Positions 1 to 12,545 are shown, counted from the stretch's first letter. The stretch is DNA of 64,000 bases from Eopsaltria australis (GCA_034509425.1 JAVTVJ010000657.1:248001-312000), one strand, 5' to 3'. The notes: generated by a model not told the origin, from the sequence alone. Numbers and translations: made by a program.

Positions 1-99
1 AGCCTTAGTTATAGGGCTCATGTTTAGATACGGGGCTGCAAATGGGAGAGAGACAGCCATGACCACTTGCCATACAAACAGGGATAAGCTAGACCACAT
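1..99 (-). CDS. Partial ERV leader or gag frame running off the left edge
   Basis: A frame opens at an ATG on the minus strand (base 99) and stays open for all 33 codons to the window edge. It follows an LTR and a primer-binding-site-like sequence, so it is the first frame of an endogenous retrovirus. The visible part is hydrophobic from about residue 5 to 25 and then has an Asn-Met-Ser glycosylation sequon, like a signal peptide or membrane anchor. The complete ERVL in this window also starts with hydrophobic residues, so this may be the same kind of N-terminus (inference). The rest lies outside the window and function cannot be assigned. Confidence 0.4.
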   Translation of the reverse strand, partial: MWSSLSLFVWQVVMAVSLPFAAPYLNMSPITKA

Positions 100-184
100 G
101 GTGCAACCTAATGAAGTTCCTATATCTGGCACACAAAAACTGCGTTACTCAAGAACTGTTATCTGTTTTCCTCTCGAAGCCCTC

Positions 185-209
185 GAGCCTCACGTTGGGC
201 GTCAAAATC
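185..209 (-). other. Degenerate ERV primer-binding site
   Basis: Just inside the LTR the minus strand reads TTTGACGCCCAACGTGAGG. This differs by a few bases from the TGGCGCCCAACGTG core found in the other proviruses here. It matches the 3' end of tRNA-Lys(1,2), the primer class used by several retroviruses. It fixes the orientation of the LTR at 210-1126 as minus. Confidence 0.6.
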
Positions 210-1126
210 TGTCTTGGTTTGAAAGACAGGTGTCTGTTAAGAAGGCACAAGCCTCCCTTGGAATGGGAAAGTGTAACCCTTCTCCCTCAGAATTATTCTA
301 ATTTTGAAATCAAGAGGCTCTCAGGCAAAGATATCAGAATAGGAATAACAGTTCTTCACTAATATCTAAAACAAAGCTAACAAATAACAACAGCTATGGT
401 GTTAACCAACAAACAGAACCAGAAACCCAGGGGCAGCCTGCTCAGCTTCAGGCACCTTTTCCCTTTGGTGCAGTTCCAGTCACAACCTGCAGGGGGAGCT
501 CGGGGTGTGATGATTCTCCAGTGGCTGCAGGGGGCGCTCCGGCGTGAGCTCAGGTAGCACAACAGCAATGGCGGCTGCCCGAGGCAGAGAGGGATGGAGG
601 AGAGCCATTGTTTCACAGTCCCTGGAGCAGCTGGTGTCGGTGCCACAGCAGGATACCCGGACACAGGGAGCTGGGACAGCAAGAGGTCCCAGTGTGCAGG
701 GGGAGCCCAGTTACAATGTAGCGAAAAACTCGGAGCGGCGTGAAGGAGCTGGGGAGAGACAGGCTGGTGGCAACCAGCTCCCGATGGGGACAGAGACAAA
801 AACTCATAGCAGAAAAACTGGCAGCTCCATGCTGGCTTCTCAGTGGCTGTGGGTTCAGCAGACAACAGCTCCAACCGTCCAGCTCCGAGTGTCCTGAGCA
901 AAAGTGTGACCTCCCCCCCGCCCTTGCTTTTTCAGTCTCCAAAATCTCGCCTTGTCAGGGCCTGCTTCCATGAGAGTGATTCTGCCCCACCCTGCCAAGG
1001 AGAGAGGCCCTAGCTTTGGTACTTTGTTCTCTTAAGTAGTCAGCCATTAGCTCAGTCATTCGTCTCGTAGCAACCCATGGGAGAAAAAATTCCTGAGGGA
1101 AAAAAACCTAAATCCAAACTCCAACA
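210..1126 (-). repeat. 5' LTR of a minus-strand ERV that leaves the window on the left
   Basis: A 917-bp LTR. On the minus strand it starts TGTTGGAGTTTGG at 1126 and ends CAAACCAAGACA at 210, followed by the primer-binding-site-like sequence. The same family occurs at 1248-1608, 9779-12545 (interrupted), 14247-15460 and 26658-27589. Copies with both ends intact have 5-bp TSDs, which fits the ERVL class or a related one. The base next to 1126 begins the candidate TSD AGGTA, but its partner is outside the window. Confidence 0.8.
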
Positions 1127-1247
1127 AGGTATCATTTCTGCAGAAAAGTATTATGTTTATTGTGCATAATCAGAACCTAAACTGGAGCAAAACATACTAT
1201 AGCACTGCACAACACATCATCATGACTATAGACATCTTAAAAGATAG

Positions 1248-1608
1248 TGTTGGAGTTTGGATATAGTTCTTTTTTCCTCAGGAATTTTTTCTCCCATGGG
1301 TTGCTAAGAGACTAATGGCTGAGTACTTAAGAGGCTCTGACTGGAACTGCACCAAAGGGAAAAGGTGCCTGAAGCCGAGCAGGCTGCCACTGGGTTTCTG
1401 GTTCTGTTTGTTGGTTAACACCATAGCTGTTATTTGTTAGCTTTGTTTTAGATATTAGTAAAGAACTGTTATTCCTATTCCGATATCTTTGCCTGAGAGC
1501 CTCTTGACTTCAAATTTATAATAATTCTGAGGGAGAGGGGTTACACTTTCCCATTCCAAGAGAGGCTCCTGCCTTCCTTAACAGACACCTGTCTTTCAAA
1601 CCAAGACG
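1248..1608 (+). repeat. Internally deleted solo LTR
   Basis: A 361-bp copy of the same LTR family as 210-1126, in the opposite orientation. It keeps about 100 bp of the LTR start and about 260 bp of the end, and lacks roughly 550 bp of the middle. It is flanked by the perfect 5-bp TSD GATAG (1243-1247 and 1609-1613). It is therefore an independent insertion, later deleted, and not part of an inverted duplication. The final CA is mutated to CG. Confidence 0.85.
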
Positions 1609-1613
1609 GATAG

Positions 1614-4491
1614 ACAGAAAATTATTTGTGCAGAAGTAACATGGTATCAGCAGGAATCCAGAATCCAAACAGACAGTACATTTTTAAGAAAGACTGAGTT
1701 CAGAGGAAAGTAGCAAAAATTGTTGGTTTAAGAAAATTAGTTACGAAGAAAGATGTATAAAATTGTGGCTAGTAATTTGAAGGAAGTGGAAATTGGTAAA
1801 GAAAGTGTTAACATGCTGCAGCAAGAACAAAGCAACAATCTGTTTTTAATATTTGGTGTGTAAGCAAAAAATAATTTCTTCATTTATGGCAAAGTAGATT
1901 AAGGAGATATATAAGAACAAAAAGTCTTCATTGGCCATGTTCATAAACAAGCTGGACTCTATAAACATGTTCACTCTGCCAAAGAACTTAAAGTTGCCAG
2001 CTAAAGTAGCATAGGATACACTTTCAAACAAAAAAACCTCTTAATGTATAATCAGTATTCACTTCAATGAGTGAGCTAAATTGCTGCTTTACTGGCAGCC
2101 ATGTAACCCAGAAGGAAATGTGGTACTTTGTGAAATTAGAGTGGCAATGTAAGTCAAATGAAAATTGTTTTGTCAATACATAATGCAGTACTATCTTCAA
2201 ATTCTGTAACAATATCATAGTTCCAATATGAAAAGTTATTGGTCTCCCCTCACGTCTTATGTACACCTCTAAAAACTATCTCATACCTCTGCCCCTTTGG
2301 ACAAAATGCTATAATTCTCCAGCACCAGTTTCAAGAGAGTTAATCTCAGTCCTTAGTCAACCAGTCACCTGATTTCAAATTTCCTGTGAGTACAGACTCC
2401 TAAAGGCAAATCTAGCCCTATTTATGATTTTTCTCAATTTTTATTGCAGCCTAGTAGAAATAACCCAGACATTACCAAAGACCTGCGGACCTTATTTTGA
2501 AAACCCAGGTTTTGAATCAAAGTGAAATAAATGACCACTTCTAGTCTTAACTGTAAGTAGGAAACAAGCAAAGATTATTATTTAAACTTCTAGGATATTC
2601 CTCTACTCCTATTTTCTATTTGTAGTTTTTTGAATTATTTTTCCCCTGACTGTTAGTAAGGAGAGGATAACTAAAGAACTTATTTAATCTAAATGTCATC
2701 CTATAGTTTATTTGAGATCAAATTTTGATAAATATCAGAAAAAAGGTAACAAATGTTACCATTTGAATATTTTAGTAATTTGTATTAAATTAAATATATT
2801 ATAATAACTTTCGGTCATCAGATAAGCCATGTCATTTAAAGTGTCATATTTACTCTGACTGTTTTTTTAGAAGTATTAATAGTGTTGCTGAAAATATCAG
2901 GATAAATCAAACTCTCTAATAAACTCTCTATTTTTAATTTTGGAAAGCTGGCATTTCTCTATTACAGTGCTGACTGTGCATGGGATCACTCTCTCAAACA
3001 CAAAGCCACACTTTCAAAACTTGTCATTATTTATATCTTTTAGCAAACAAAAAAATTGATGTCCATATGCTATAAATTACATAGTTCTCTCCATTCATTA
3101 GTATTCTACCTTCTATTGATTATTGATTTTTTTCTCACTCTAATGAGTCCATATTTTCAGTCTTTTTATTATATTCTTTCCAGCTAGAGAGGTTTTCAGT
3201 ACAATTACTGAATTGTCTTTGTTAGTTTCTTCTTTATCTCCAGGTTCTGCAAAATTTCCTTGTGGTCCAGTTTCAGCAATATATCTCTCTACCAGGCTTT
3301 GTTCATTGAAGCATATCAAGGTTGACTACAGCTGTTTCAGCAAAACCTAAAGTTTCAGTAAATTTCCCAAACTGTGTTCCCACAGTAGCAGCTTATGACA
3401 AACATTTAATGCTGGCTACTGTGGCATATGACAGGGTGGAAAATCGCACTGCTTATGATTAAAAAATTAATTAGAAAAGTTAATTAAAACAATTAATTAG
3501 GAAAGTTATTACAAAAGTCATATAATTTCCAACAATAGCATCTTATAGAATGCAGGATTTTGGATTTCTTTACACATATTCATCTTCATTTTATTGCAAC
3601 TTATAAACTCACAATGCTATTTTGGTTTATAAAGGGAAAAAAAAAGCAAGTTAACAAATGGCTGTCTTTATCCTTAAGTTTAAAACTGATCTGGTCCTTC
3701 TATATGGACTATGTTCAGTCTGTCTACAATGGCTGAAGGTACCAATTGCTCAGGCCGACTCTCTGAAACTCAGCTATGGGTCACATCCAAGATAAAAGTG
3801 CAACACAGGGGAATCTGTGACACACTTAACTGGCCCTTTCATATTTTGCAGCATTACACAAACTTCCAGGGAAATGGGGTGCTGTCTGACCTGAGGAAGA
3901 GTGGGGAACAAGCAAACATCAGCTCCTGCCAGCTCTGCAAAGAGAGCCATAGAGTCTGGCAATAGGGTCCAACAGCTGAGGTCATTCACATCTTCAATAA
4001 GCAACAGTTTGCTTCAGGGTTCAGCTGTCAGAGTCCTCAGGTCATACAGATACTGTCAACAAGCACCACTCTATCAAGCTGCTGTTAATAGTGGATTTTA
4101 TAATGCATCCAACTATTCAGTCTGGTTTGATAGAATTTATCTACATCAACATCAACTAAACTGTAGGTAAATTTTAAACACTGTCAAGTCCTTATACAAC
4201 ATGCCTTAGAATATTAATTTTACTACATTTAAAGCAGACAGCACCTGTTTGATGGGGGAGAAGCACTGACCACAAAGCAAAAAAAACTGAAAGAAACAAA
4301 AGGCCTGCTAGTAAAAGTTGTTAACTGGGTCTTCTTTCCTTGAAGTCACTTTCCTTATTACACAAATTTTTGTATAATATTTTTGTTTTACTGATGAGTG
4401 GGAGGAATCAGAACAAAGCAAGACAAGCAGCAAGTCTGTGTTTTAAATGGACATCTTGGACTCCATTCCTAAAACATACCACAAAGTATTT
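1614..4491. other. Gene-free AT-rich sequence
   Basis: No coding frame with recognisable content, no RNA gene and no clear transposon was seen. There are only short random frames and A/T runs. Confidence 0.6.
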
Positions 4492-5124
4492 TGTGGAGAT
4501 GTATCGGTTAGCCGCTGGATGCCTGCCCGGATTCGGGCAGCCACAAACTAGCGATGATCCCGAGTGCCCCTGACCCTCTCAAGGGTGTGACTCTCCGGAG
4601 GCTTCAAGTATGAGCCTGCCAGTGGGCTGCTCGCCTAGCAGGTGTCGCGCTAGGAGCAGGAACAGGCGCAGCTAACAGCTGAAGAAGAGAGGGGATCTCT
4701 GGTTTGGGTATTCTGTGCAGGTTTATTGCGGAGCCTTGCAGAGAGGGAGCCAAGGGACCAAGAGGCCCCAAGCACCCCCGACACGAACTTATAAGGGGGA
4801 ATAACAACCAATCATCTGAGGGTTCAGGGGCAGAGTTAGGGAGGGTCCAGGGTAAACAGTCCAATGGAGGGGAGGAGAGGGAGGGGGTAGGAGGGAAGAA
4901 CAAATCAACAACTGAACAAAGGGGAACTTTCTGGAACATGGGGAATTATTGACATAAGTAATAGCTTATCAGGGAGACCTAGGCAATCCCGCCAGGCAAT
5001 CCTGCCAGACCCCAGGCTAAACCAGTTTCCTCCATCCCAAGGGGAAATCCCCTGGGCCCGGGAGCCCTCCACCAGGGCCCCCCTCCCCCTTGGGACCTTC
5101 TGGAGCTCTTTGGTCTTCACAACA
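4492..5124 (-). repeat. Solo ERVK-like LTR
   Basis: An LTR of about 630 bp in minus orientation. It runs from TGTTGTGAAGACC (at 5124) to a CTCCACA end (at 4492). On the minus strand it has a TTATAAG TATA box near 4788-4794 and an AATAAA polyadenylation signal near 4722-4727. The stretch AACAAATCAACAACTGA also occurs in the LTRs of the ERVK-like provirus at 44804-49501, which places it in a related family. The flanking bases GTATTT and GTGGTT are only a weak 6-bp TSD match, so the ends are approximate. Confidence 0.7.
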
Positions 5125-5399
5125 GTGGTTTACAACAGCAATAGAGATGAAAATCAAAAAGAGGAAGAAGGAACTCTTATTTAGACAGGAATGCAACAAA
5201 CCTGGCTTTAATTTCTACTTTTGCCATAGATTTTCTCTGATGCCTTTGTTGATCCATTTAATTCCTCATCCATCATTTCCCATCTGTGAAAGCTGTTTTC
5301 CCAGAGATGTTTTGCTGAGCAAAGGTACTTTCTGCTATGTGTGACTAAGATGTCACAGTAACATCTAATCTAGATGAAATTTCCTCCTTTTTATCCCCC

Positions 5400-5935
5400 T
5401 GTGGTAGTTTCAAAGCAAATCAGTGAGAGGCTCAAAGTCAGAACTACAATTTAATAGGAAAAATGTAATAATACAAAAAACACTGACAGAGTCAGAATAC
5501 AATTTGACACCCTGTCGGTCAGGGTGTTGGTAGTAGTCTATTTAGAAGGTGGTTGCAGTTCTCTGGGAGTGATAAATGTGATTCTGTTGAAGCAATGATC
5601 CTGTGAAAGGTGTAGTTCTCCTCTGAAGGTCCAGTGGTGGTGTAGAAGGATCTGGTCTTCCTCTGGGAATCCAGTGGAAAAAGCTACCTGTGGTGCTTCA
5701 AATCTCAGTTTATATGCAGATTGGGATACATTGGTTTCTCCCCCTGGGCAGGGCATCTCACAATGGGATGATGAGCCACTATCTGCACTATGTTTGGGGT
5801 GAGTAAACTGCTCCATCCGGCCCCAACGACCGGCCCATTAGCAAACCATTCTGCAGCCACCAGGAACACTGCCACGCTCTGCCCCAACATCCCATGAAGA
5901 TGGTGATAGAATACATACCATTGTAACCTAAGACA
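5400..5935 (-). repeat. Solo ERVL LTR, same family as the 28.6-34.7 kb provirus
   Basis: A 536-bp LTR that reads, on the minus strand, like the two LTRs of the complete ERVL at 28570-34697, from TGTCTTAGGTTAC to the CTACCACA end. It is diverged by substitutions and small indels. No clean TSD remains. The right flank runs directly into CACACTC and a C homopolymer (about 5942-5960), which may have replaced the duplicated target. Confidence 0.85.
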
Positions 5936-5941
5936 CACACT

Positions 5942-5960
5942 CCCCCCCCCCCCCCCCCCC
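5942..5960. repeat. Poly-C homopolymer
   Basis: A run of about 19 C residues directly beyond the ERVL solo LTR. Its length is likely to be unstable in assembly. Confidence 0.9.
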
Positions 5961-7014
5961 CGACTCCTTGCTTTTGGAGACATTTTTGAGATTGCATTGA
6001 TCTTCATAAATGAGGTCTTATGGGAAGATATGTTCTCCCATATATAAGATATACTCTCTCAATATACTCTTGCCAAACGCATGATGGTCAAGAACTACAT
6101 GTTGGCTTCCTAGCAGTATATAACAATGAATGCTCTTCCTCAAGTGCAGTATGCAGTAAGGAAGTTTAGGGTCCATGAATGACTCCAGATATAAAGAAAC
6201 CTGACAGCCAGGAAGACCATTTGCTCATTTAGAAAGGAGTCTGGGAGGCTGTCAAGGACAGAGTAAAGTTAAAATTTGACACCAACTTAACATGAAAATC
6301 CAGAATCTAAATGCAACTCATGCACACATCAAGAAGTACGTTAGACTGCATTATGCAGTACTTAAAGATACCAAAACCAAGACAACCCCAACAGAGAATT
6401 CACATTTGTTTCCACCAGCCCAGCTGAGTAGGCTATGAAAGTAGCTTGTAGGAAACCAGGATGAAAAGCAGCCGATACTTTTTCCCAGAGGTACCATAGG
6501 GTTATCATGTCATGGTTACTTCTCAAACTCTTTTGCAATTAGTTATGGGATTCCTACAGAAGCAGTGGAAAATGTGCTCTCTAACTGCATATCTACTCAG
6601 AGATATTGAACTACTCATATAAAACTATGCTTTTAATTTTCTTCTTGCTTCTGTACTTCATAATTTTGTTCTATATTTATAAAATAATGAAGAATGCGTT
6701 TATATGGAGCCTTGGGAGTGCTTATTAAAAGAAATAATTCATTCCAATATACACAACTACAATTGCATCAAAATTGTTTTACATGACCTTCAAGAAATTT
6801 TCAAAGGTCCAAATTCTATTTTTCCTAAAATTAAGTTTGTTTTTTCCCACCATGTCAGCAGACAGTAGTGCCACATCTAATCGACTGATGCAATGTCATG
6901 TATGACTGAACTATAACATCATTCAACTAGTCTGATGTAATGCTGCAGAAGGCAAATTTTTCACATTTCCATTGTCTTGGTATTGTCTTCTCACTTAGTA
7001 TCAGCACTGCCCCC
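5961..7014. other. Gene-free sequence
   Basis: No recognisable gene or repeat was seen. Confidence 0.55.
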
Positions 7015-7265
7015 AATGTAAGAAGAACATGGACACGCTGGAGCAAGTCCAGAGGAAAGCAGCTGATGATCAGAGGGCAGGAGCATTTCTCCTGTGAAGA
7101 CAGGTTGAGAGAACTGAGGTGGTTTAGCCTGGAGAAGGCTCTAGGGAGACTTAGCACCTTCCAGTGCCTAAAGAGATCCTACAAATAAGGTGGAGATGGA
7201 CTTTTCATAAGAATCTCTAATGAGAGGACATGGGGTAATGGCTTTCTGATTTTCTTCCCTTCACT
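7015..7265 (+). mobile_element. CR1 LINE fragment, end of ORF2
   Basis: The translated fragment 7022-7188 resembles the last part of the CR1 ORF2 protein (a Leu-Arg-Glu-Leu then Phe-Ser-Leu-Glu-Lys-Ala pattern). The DNA reads like the CR1 stretch about one kilobase before the 3' end. It is 5'-truncated, has stop codons, and is an inactive relic of a target-primed insertion. Confidence 0.7.
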
Positions 7266-9778
7266 TCCCTCACAAACAAAAGCACAGTTTGCATTTGTCT
7301 AAAGGAATGTTTTCAATGCACATGCCCTTGGCATTTGAAACACCTGACGCTGAGGGCTAAGTCACTTGGCCTCTAATCTCTTCATATCTTCAGCTGTGTG
7401 ATGGGAATGAATTGCTACAGTAAGGTCATCTCCCAAAGGCAGCACACAATTTTAGTAATACTGCACTAAAGAAGTGGTGCTTCTACTTTTTCATTTACCC
7501 AGAGGAAGGGCTGGAACACTTGTGCAGGTGATTACTCAACCTAGGGAATTAAGAACTCAACATTTCTTATCTGAGAAAGAGAAGATGGATGTATCCTCTC
7601 CTAGTGTGTTGCAATCTGAAGAAAAATAATGTTGATTAATCCATATGATAAAGAGATCAGGGACTGTGTGAGTTTGAACAAGTAATAAAACTGAGCAATG
7701 TGAAGACATTGACAACAGTAAACGTATCAAGAGAAACAAAATAATACATGAGATTATTATTATTATACTACGATCAGTGTTGTTTGATTGATATTTAAGA
7801 ATTAATTGAAGGTCTTACAAATGGATGTGCTCACAACTGGAATTTACAGTCTAATTGATACTCTTTCTGTTATCTAATGAACGCAATCGATCTTTCTATT
7901 TAGGGTTTGAGAACAAAGTGACTAAGACTATGTGGGGCAGCAATATTTGAATCTACAAACTTCCATCAAATTAATAAAAGTATCTCCATTTTCAGTTTTC
8001 AAATACTTGCAATTCATTCCTACAACCATGTAAGTAAACATGCAACTCCAATGATATTTTTCTGTTCCTGAAACCAACCCTTTCAAGAATAGCTTTGCAG
8101 AAAGTAGAGTTTTGATTCTGAAAAAACGTTCATATAAACATTTATTTTTAATGAATAATTTTAACACTAATTATTATTAAATATCTTAACACATATTAGA
8201 AAATTTCTATTTTCATTAAATGTTAAAAAATTTTGGGTAAAATAATAGAATAAGGGCAAAAATTAAATTACTAAACCTGAAATTTTTGATGGAAGTTTTT
8301 TCAATTCAGTCATACTCGTAAATGGACAAATATCCATATTGTTGTTGCCAAATACTTTCTGTTTTTCTAAATGTTATCAAACATTGGTTTGTAAAAATGA
8401 CTGTGAAAGAAGTGTTGGTAATATTAATTCCAAAATTAAATGTGCCTTTTAACTCATAGTATTTTAACCAAAATAAGGACAAATAGTCTTTCCTTCTTGT
8501 ATCTTTGTACACTTGAATCTTCTGATTATATATAGTAATATTTTTAATTTTAATTACTCTTTTCAACCAATTTTTTTATTCTTTCCAAATAGTAAGCAAT
8601 GCATTTAATCTGTCATGTCTGTAACTGTTCTTGAAATTGCCTCTCCTAGCATAACAATAACTATAAAATTCTGTAAAATAGCCTTCAGTCCATCATTGAA
8701 AGTGTTTACAAAAATATTGAACATAGTTGTGTTCAGGACATTAAAACAACCTCCCCACCTGATAAGAAGTGCTCTTCTAGATAAAGAGAGTGAGAGCAGT
8801 GTACACTTGTTTTGTTGCAATTACACATAGATTCTACTTCCCAAGTTTGCTTATGGCATGCATTTTCAAACAAAACAGTTGAGTATGTCATTGAAGAAAT
8901 CAGCTTTCAAAACTGAACCACTATTACAACTTGATGTTGCACTAAGCATCATATAACCTAATATCATCTGCCCATACACCATCATGCCCTTACAGCATCT
9001 CTCCTTCACTGCTACCTTCCAACTCAAAATTGTTTTTTACCTCCTGGATCCTCACTTTCAATAGACCACTACCTATAGCAAAACTGATTGCTGTAGGAGG
9101 ATGCAGGAGCCTTCTGTTTACTTGATGACTGTCATTAACAATTTCATCAAAAAGTATGCACTATAGTGGGGCAACTTTATACATGCTTACCTTCTGGAGA
9201 AGGAATCTGAACTTTACAATTAGTTCACTGTGTATCCGTGTTGCTTACTAAGTTAGGCACACTCTGCAGCTGTAGACATCCCACAGCATACAGTATCTCT
9301 TAGCCATTGCTCAGCAAAATTAGTGTTTGGCCTAGTTTTGTCTAGATCTGGTGTATTAGAATGAGTTAATGTATTATTAAAGTTGCAGTATGTCGTATCT
9401 ACATATCTTTGAATAATAAATTTAGTTAAGCAGAAAAAAAAAGCATACGGAAGGATTTGACCTGATTTGCTCTTTATAATCTTACATATGTTTCAATTGT
9501 TTTTTGAGAATTTTAAGTTGTTTCTTTGATATTTTCTCCAATATCTTTTATCAAAGTGACTCTGCCTGAGTTACTGTTCCCTGTTCTTCACTTTTAAAAA
9601 CTGAATACATTTGGTTTTGCCATTTATCTGTCATCACACTAATCATTTGTTAGCCCACAAATGTATTTACAAAGGTTTCCAAATTACACTGAGTTGTTTA
9701 AGCATCCTTCAGAGTTTACTCTGAGAAGTATTAGAGGTCAATATGTTTATACCCTTTTGAGCTTATAAAGTTCAAAAC
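7266..9778. other. Gene-free AT-rich sequence
   Basis: No recognisable gene or repeat was seen. All frames are short and low in complexity. Confidence 0.55.
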
Positions 9779-9937
9779 TGTCCTAGTTTGAAAGACAGGT
9801 GTATGCCAAGGAAGGCAAGAACCTCCCTTGAAATGGAAAATAGGACACCCTTCCCTCCCAATTATTATAACTTTGAAATTAAGGAGCTTTCAGGCAAAGA
9901 TATGGGGATATGGGGAAAGGAATAACAGTTCTTTACT

Positions 9938-9972
<35 letters not shown>

Positions 9973-10249
9973 ATGTATAACAAGGCAAACAAACAAGAAC
10001 AGCAGCAACAACAAACAGAAAAGAACCAGACCCAGGAACAGCCTTCTCTTGGCTGTCAAGCACTTTCTCCTTTGGTATAGTTATGGTCACAGCCGGCAGG
10101 GGTGCTGTTGGCTCCCAGTGGGGCAGGGTAGGTGCAATGATTCTTCTGTGACTGCAGGGGGCGCTGTGCTGCGAGCTCAGCTGCCTCTCTACACAGTTGA
10201 AGGCGGGTGAGCTGGCAGAGAGATAGAAAAGCAGCTTCTTTTACAAACT

Positions 10250-12238
10250 GTCATGGTTTGATACTAGTCAAATGCCAAGCATCCACAAGAGTTGTTCACT
10301 TGACCTCTTCTGCTACAGTTGGGCAGAGGAGAGAGGGGGAAAAAAAGAATTAACAAAGGGTTCATGAATTGAGATAAGGATTGGGAGGAAAACACTATAA
10401 GGGCAAAACAGGTTTAAATTTAAAGGCCTAAAGTAATTTTTTTACTAACAGAGTCAGAGAAGGATAATGAGAAGTAAAGGAAGCCCTTAAAACACCTTTT
10501 CCCCCCAGCTCCTCCCTCTTTCTCACCGACAGCACAGGGAGACAAGGCATGGGAGTTCTGGTTGGTTCGTCACTCAAGATCTTTTTCTGTTTTCTCCGGG
10601 AGAGGTCTTTTTTTCTGCTATGCTGTGGGATCCCTCCCACAGAAAAACAGCCTTCCCAAAACTGTTGTGTCGTGGGTCACTTGTCCATGGGTTGCAGTCT
10701 TCGAAGGACAGGCTGCTGTAGTTTGGAAGCAGGGGCCCTCTCTCTCTATGTGGGTCTCCCACTAGACCACAGCTTTCTCTGGCATCCACCTACTCCAGCA
10801 TGAGCACTTTTCCCATGGGCTGTGAGTGGATCTCTGCATCCCCAATGAACTTCATGAATTGCAAGGGGAGCTTGTTTCACCATAGTCCTCACCAGGGCTT
10901 GCAGAGGAATCTCAGCTCTGACACTTGAAGTACCTCCACCCCTCCTTTTTTTTGACAGACCTTGGTGTTGCCATGTTGTTTTCCCTCACATGTGCTCACG
11001 TTTTCCTATTCTGTGACTAGAAGAAAAACTGCTGCTTGGAGGTACCATTGTCAACAAGTTCCACTAATTCAAAGATTCTTGCAGGATCCCGTAGCCCTGG
11101 AAGTTGATCTCATCTAAGTGTGGAGGTCAGGGGGCTAAAGTTCCTCCCCAGGTTAGAGTGACTGAAAAGACTTGCCCCCAACATGCTCCGTTCCACTATG
11201 CTAATTTACCCCAGTTCTACTTCTCCCATTGGCCCGTTGACCTCCCTGCCCGTTTTATACCTTATATGTTATCTACCCTACAGAGTTCTTCCCTCCCTCT
11301 TCCCCCTATTGGCCCCTGCTCCCTAGTCACTCCCACTGAGTCTCCCTATTGGCCCCCTGCCCTAACCCTGCCTGTGTACTGTCCCTGTGCCCTCAGACCG
11401 TTGGCCCTGATGCTCTCTCCGCCTCGATATACGAGCTGGTCCCTCAGTTGTTTGGGGTTTTTTTTACTTTAGTCCTGGTCTTTGCTTCCGGATTCTTATG
11501 CAAGCTGTTGGATTAAAACTCACTATGGAACTCCAAACAAAGACCCTTCTCAATTCCTTGCAGTTGGTGTGTCTGTTGAGCTATCTGGAGTGCACGTTAA
11601 CAACTGTATGCGTATGAATGTGTGGCGACCAAACTACTCCTGCTGGAGATGTTTCCAGAAGGTGGCAATACTCATCACCATCAGTCTCAGTGGCTTACGA
11701 CACCTAGGTTCTGTGTCGGGGAATCACTTGTCACGCTTCTGCTGCTGGCCAGGCTGCCCCACTGCCATAGTGCAGTGGCAGCCATCAGCAGTGGCAGCTG
11801 TTGCAGTGCTGACGCTATTTAAAGCATCTCTTCATCCAGGGTGCCAGGAAGGGGAAGCAGCTAATGCCGCCCCTGCCCTTTTCACCCACAATGCGGCTGG
11901 CTAGGAGTGGCCAGGCAGGAAAGGCTTGCTGCAGGCCGCCCCAAGATGGCAGCAACCATGGTGGCACACCGGCATGTGCCATGCCAGGGATGGCCCCCTG
12001 GCGATGGCGCTTCACCATCCCTGAAAAAAACTACTTCAGTACTGTTTTTATTTTCTTCTTAAATATGTGATCACAGAGGCGTTACCAGCCTCTCTAATTG
12101 GACCAGCAGCATGTCCATGTTCAGAACCATCAGAGACTGGCTCTGTTGGACATGGTGGAAGCTTCTAGCAGCTTCTCACAGAAGCCACCTCTGTGGCCTC
12201 CTCCCCTACCAAAAACCAGGCGGTGCCAAACTAACACA
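10250..12238 (-). mobile_element. Nested LTR inserted in the 9779-12545 LTR
   Basis: This LTR (TGTCATGGTTTGAT on the plus strand) is the same family as 52592-53676, which shows a TATA box and AATAAA in the opposite direction, so this copy is in minus orientation. It is flanked by the perfect 5-bp TSD CAAAC (10245-10249 and 12239-12243), and the host LTR continues on both sides. It is itself interrupted by about 1 kb (about 11036-12030) that is absent from the sister copy. Confidence 0.85.
11036..12030. mobile_element. About 1-kb insertion inside the nested LTR
   Basis: Comparison with the uninterrupted family member at 52592-53676 shows about 1 kb of extra sequence here. It holds an LTR-like block (about 11119-11602, plus) with three ATTGG (inverted CCAAT) motifs at 11229, 11308 and 11348. 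These are followed by a TATA-like GATATAC and an ATTAAA polyadenylation-type signal. No gene and no clean TSD were found, so the family and exact ends are undetermined. Confidence 0.5.
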
Positions 12239-12545
12239 CAAACCCAGAGGGGCATCAGATCATGGTGCCCTTCTGGGTGACAAAATGGCCTGTAGCAGGA
12301 ACCTTAGAAGCAGAAAGCTGGAATGGCAGAGTTGAGCATACCCAGGATGACAAACCAAGCGTAGCAGAGACTCTGGGGCCATGACAAAAGCCACTGGGTG
12401 TCCGGAAATCTGGTTAAAATGTAGCAAGAAGCCCTTAAGCAGTGGTAGAGAACAGCAGGGCCGGGCAGGGAATCATTCCCCTGGGTAGGTTACTGGTGAT
12501 GGCTGGTCCCTGGGTTAGGCTGTGCAGATAAAGAAAATTACAGGG

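Larger units (their letters stand above)
9779..12545 (-). mobile_element. Solo LTR split by a nested LTR
   Basis: The LTR family of 26658-27589 begins at 9779 (TGTCCTAGTTTGAAAG on the plus strand, the LTR 3' end in minus orientation). It is interrupted at 10250 and resumes at 12244 (GGCATCAGATCATGGTGCCC, matching the reverse complement of about 14970). It fades out near 12545 without its TGTTGG start, so the outer LTR is truncated there. A TATA/TG dinucleotide microsatellite sits at 9940-9972 inside it. Confidence 0.8.

Noticed and set aside
377..973. Overlapping frames up to 174 codons
   Set aside because: Inside the LTR 210-1126; the same frames are broken in the related LTR at 26658-27589.
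5942..5960. C run, and similar G runs at 15540, 47937 and 53401, as functional G-quadruplexes
   Set aside because: Single uninterrupted homopolymers of uncertain true length; nothing shows a role.
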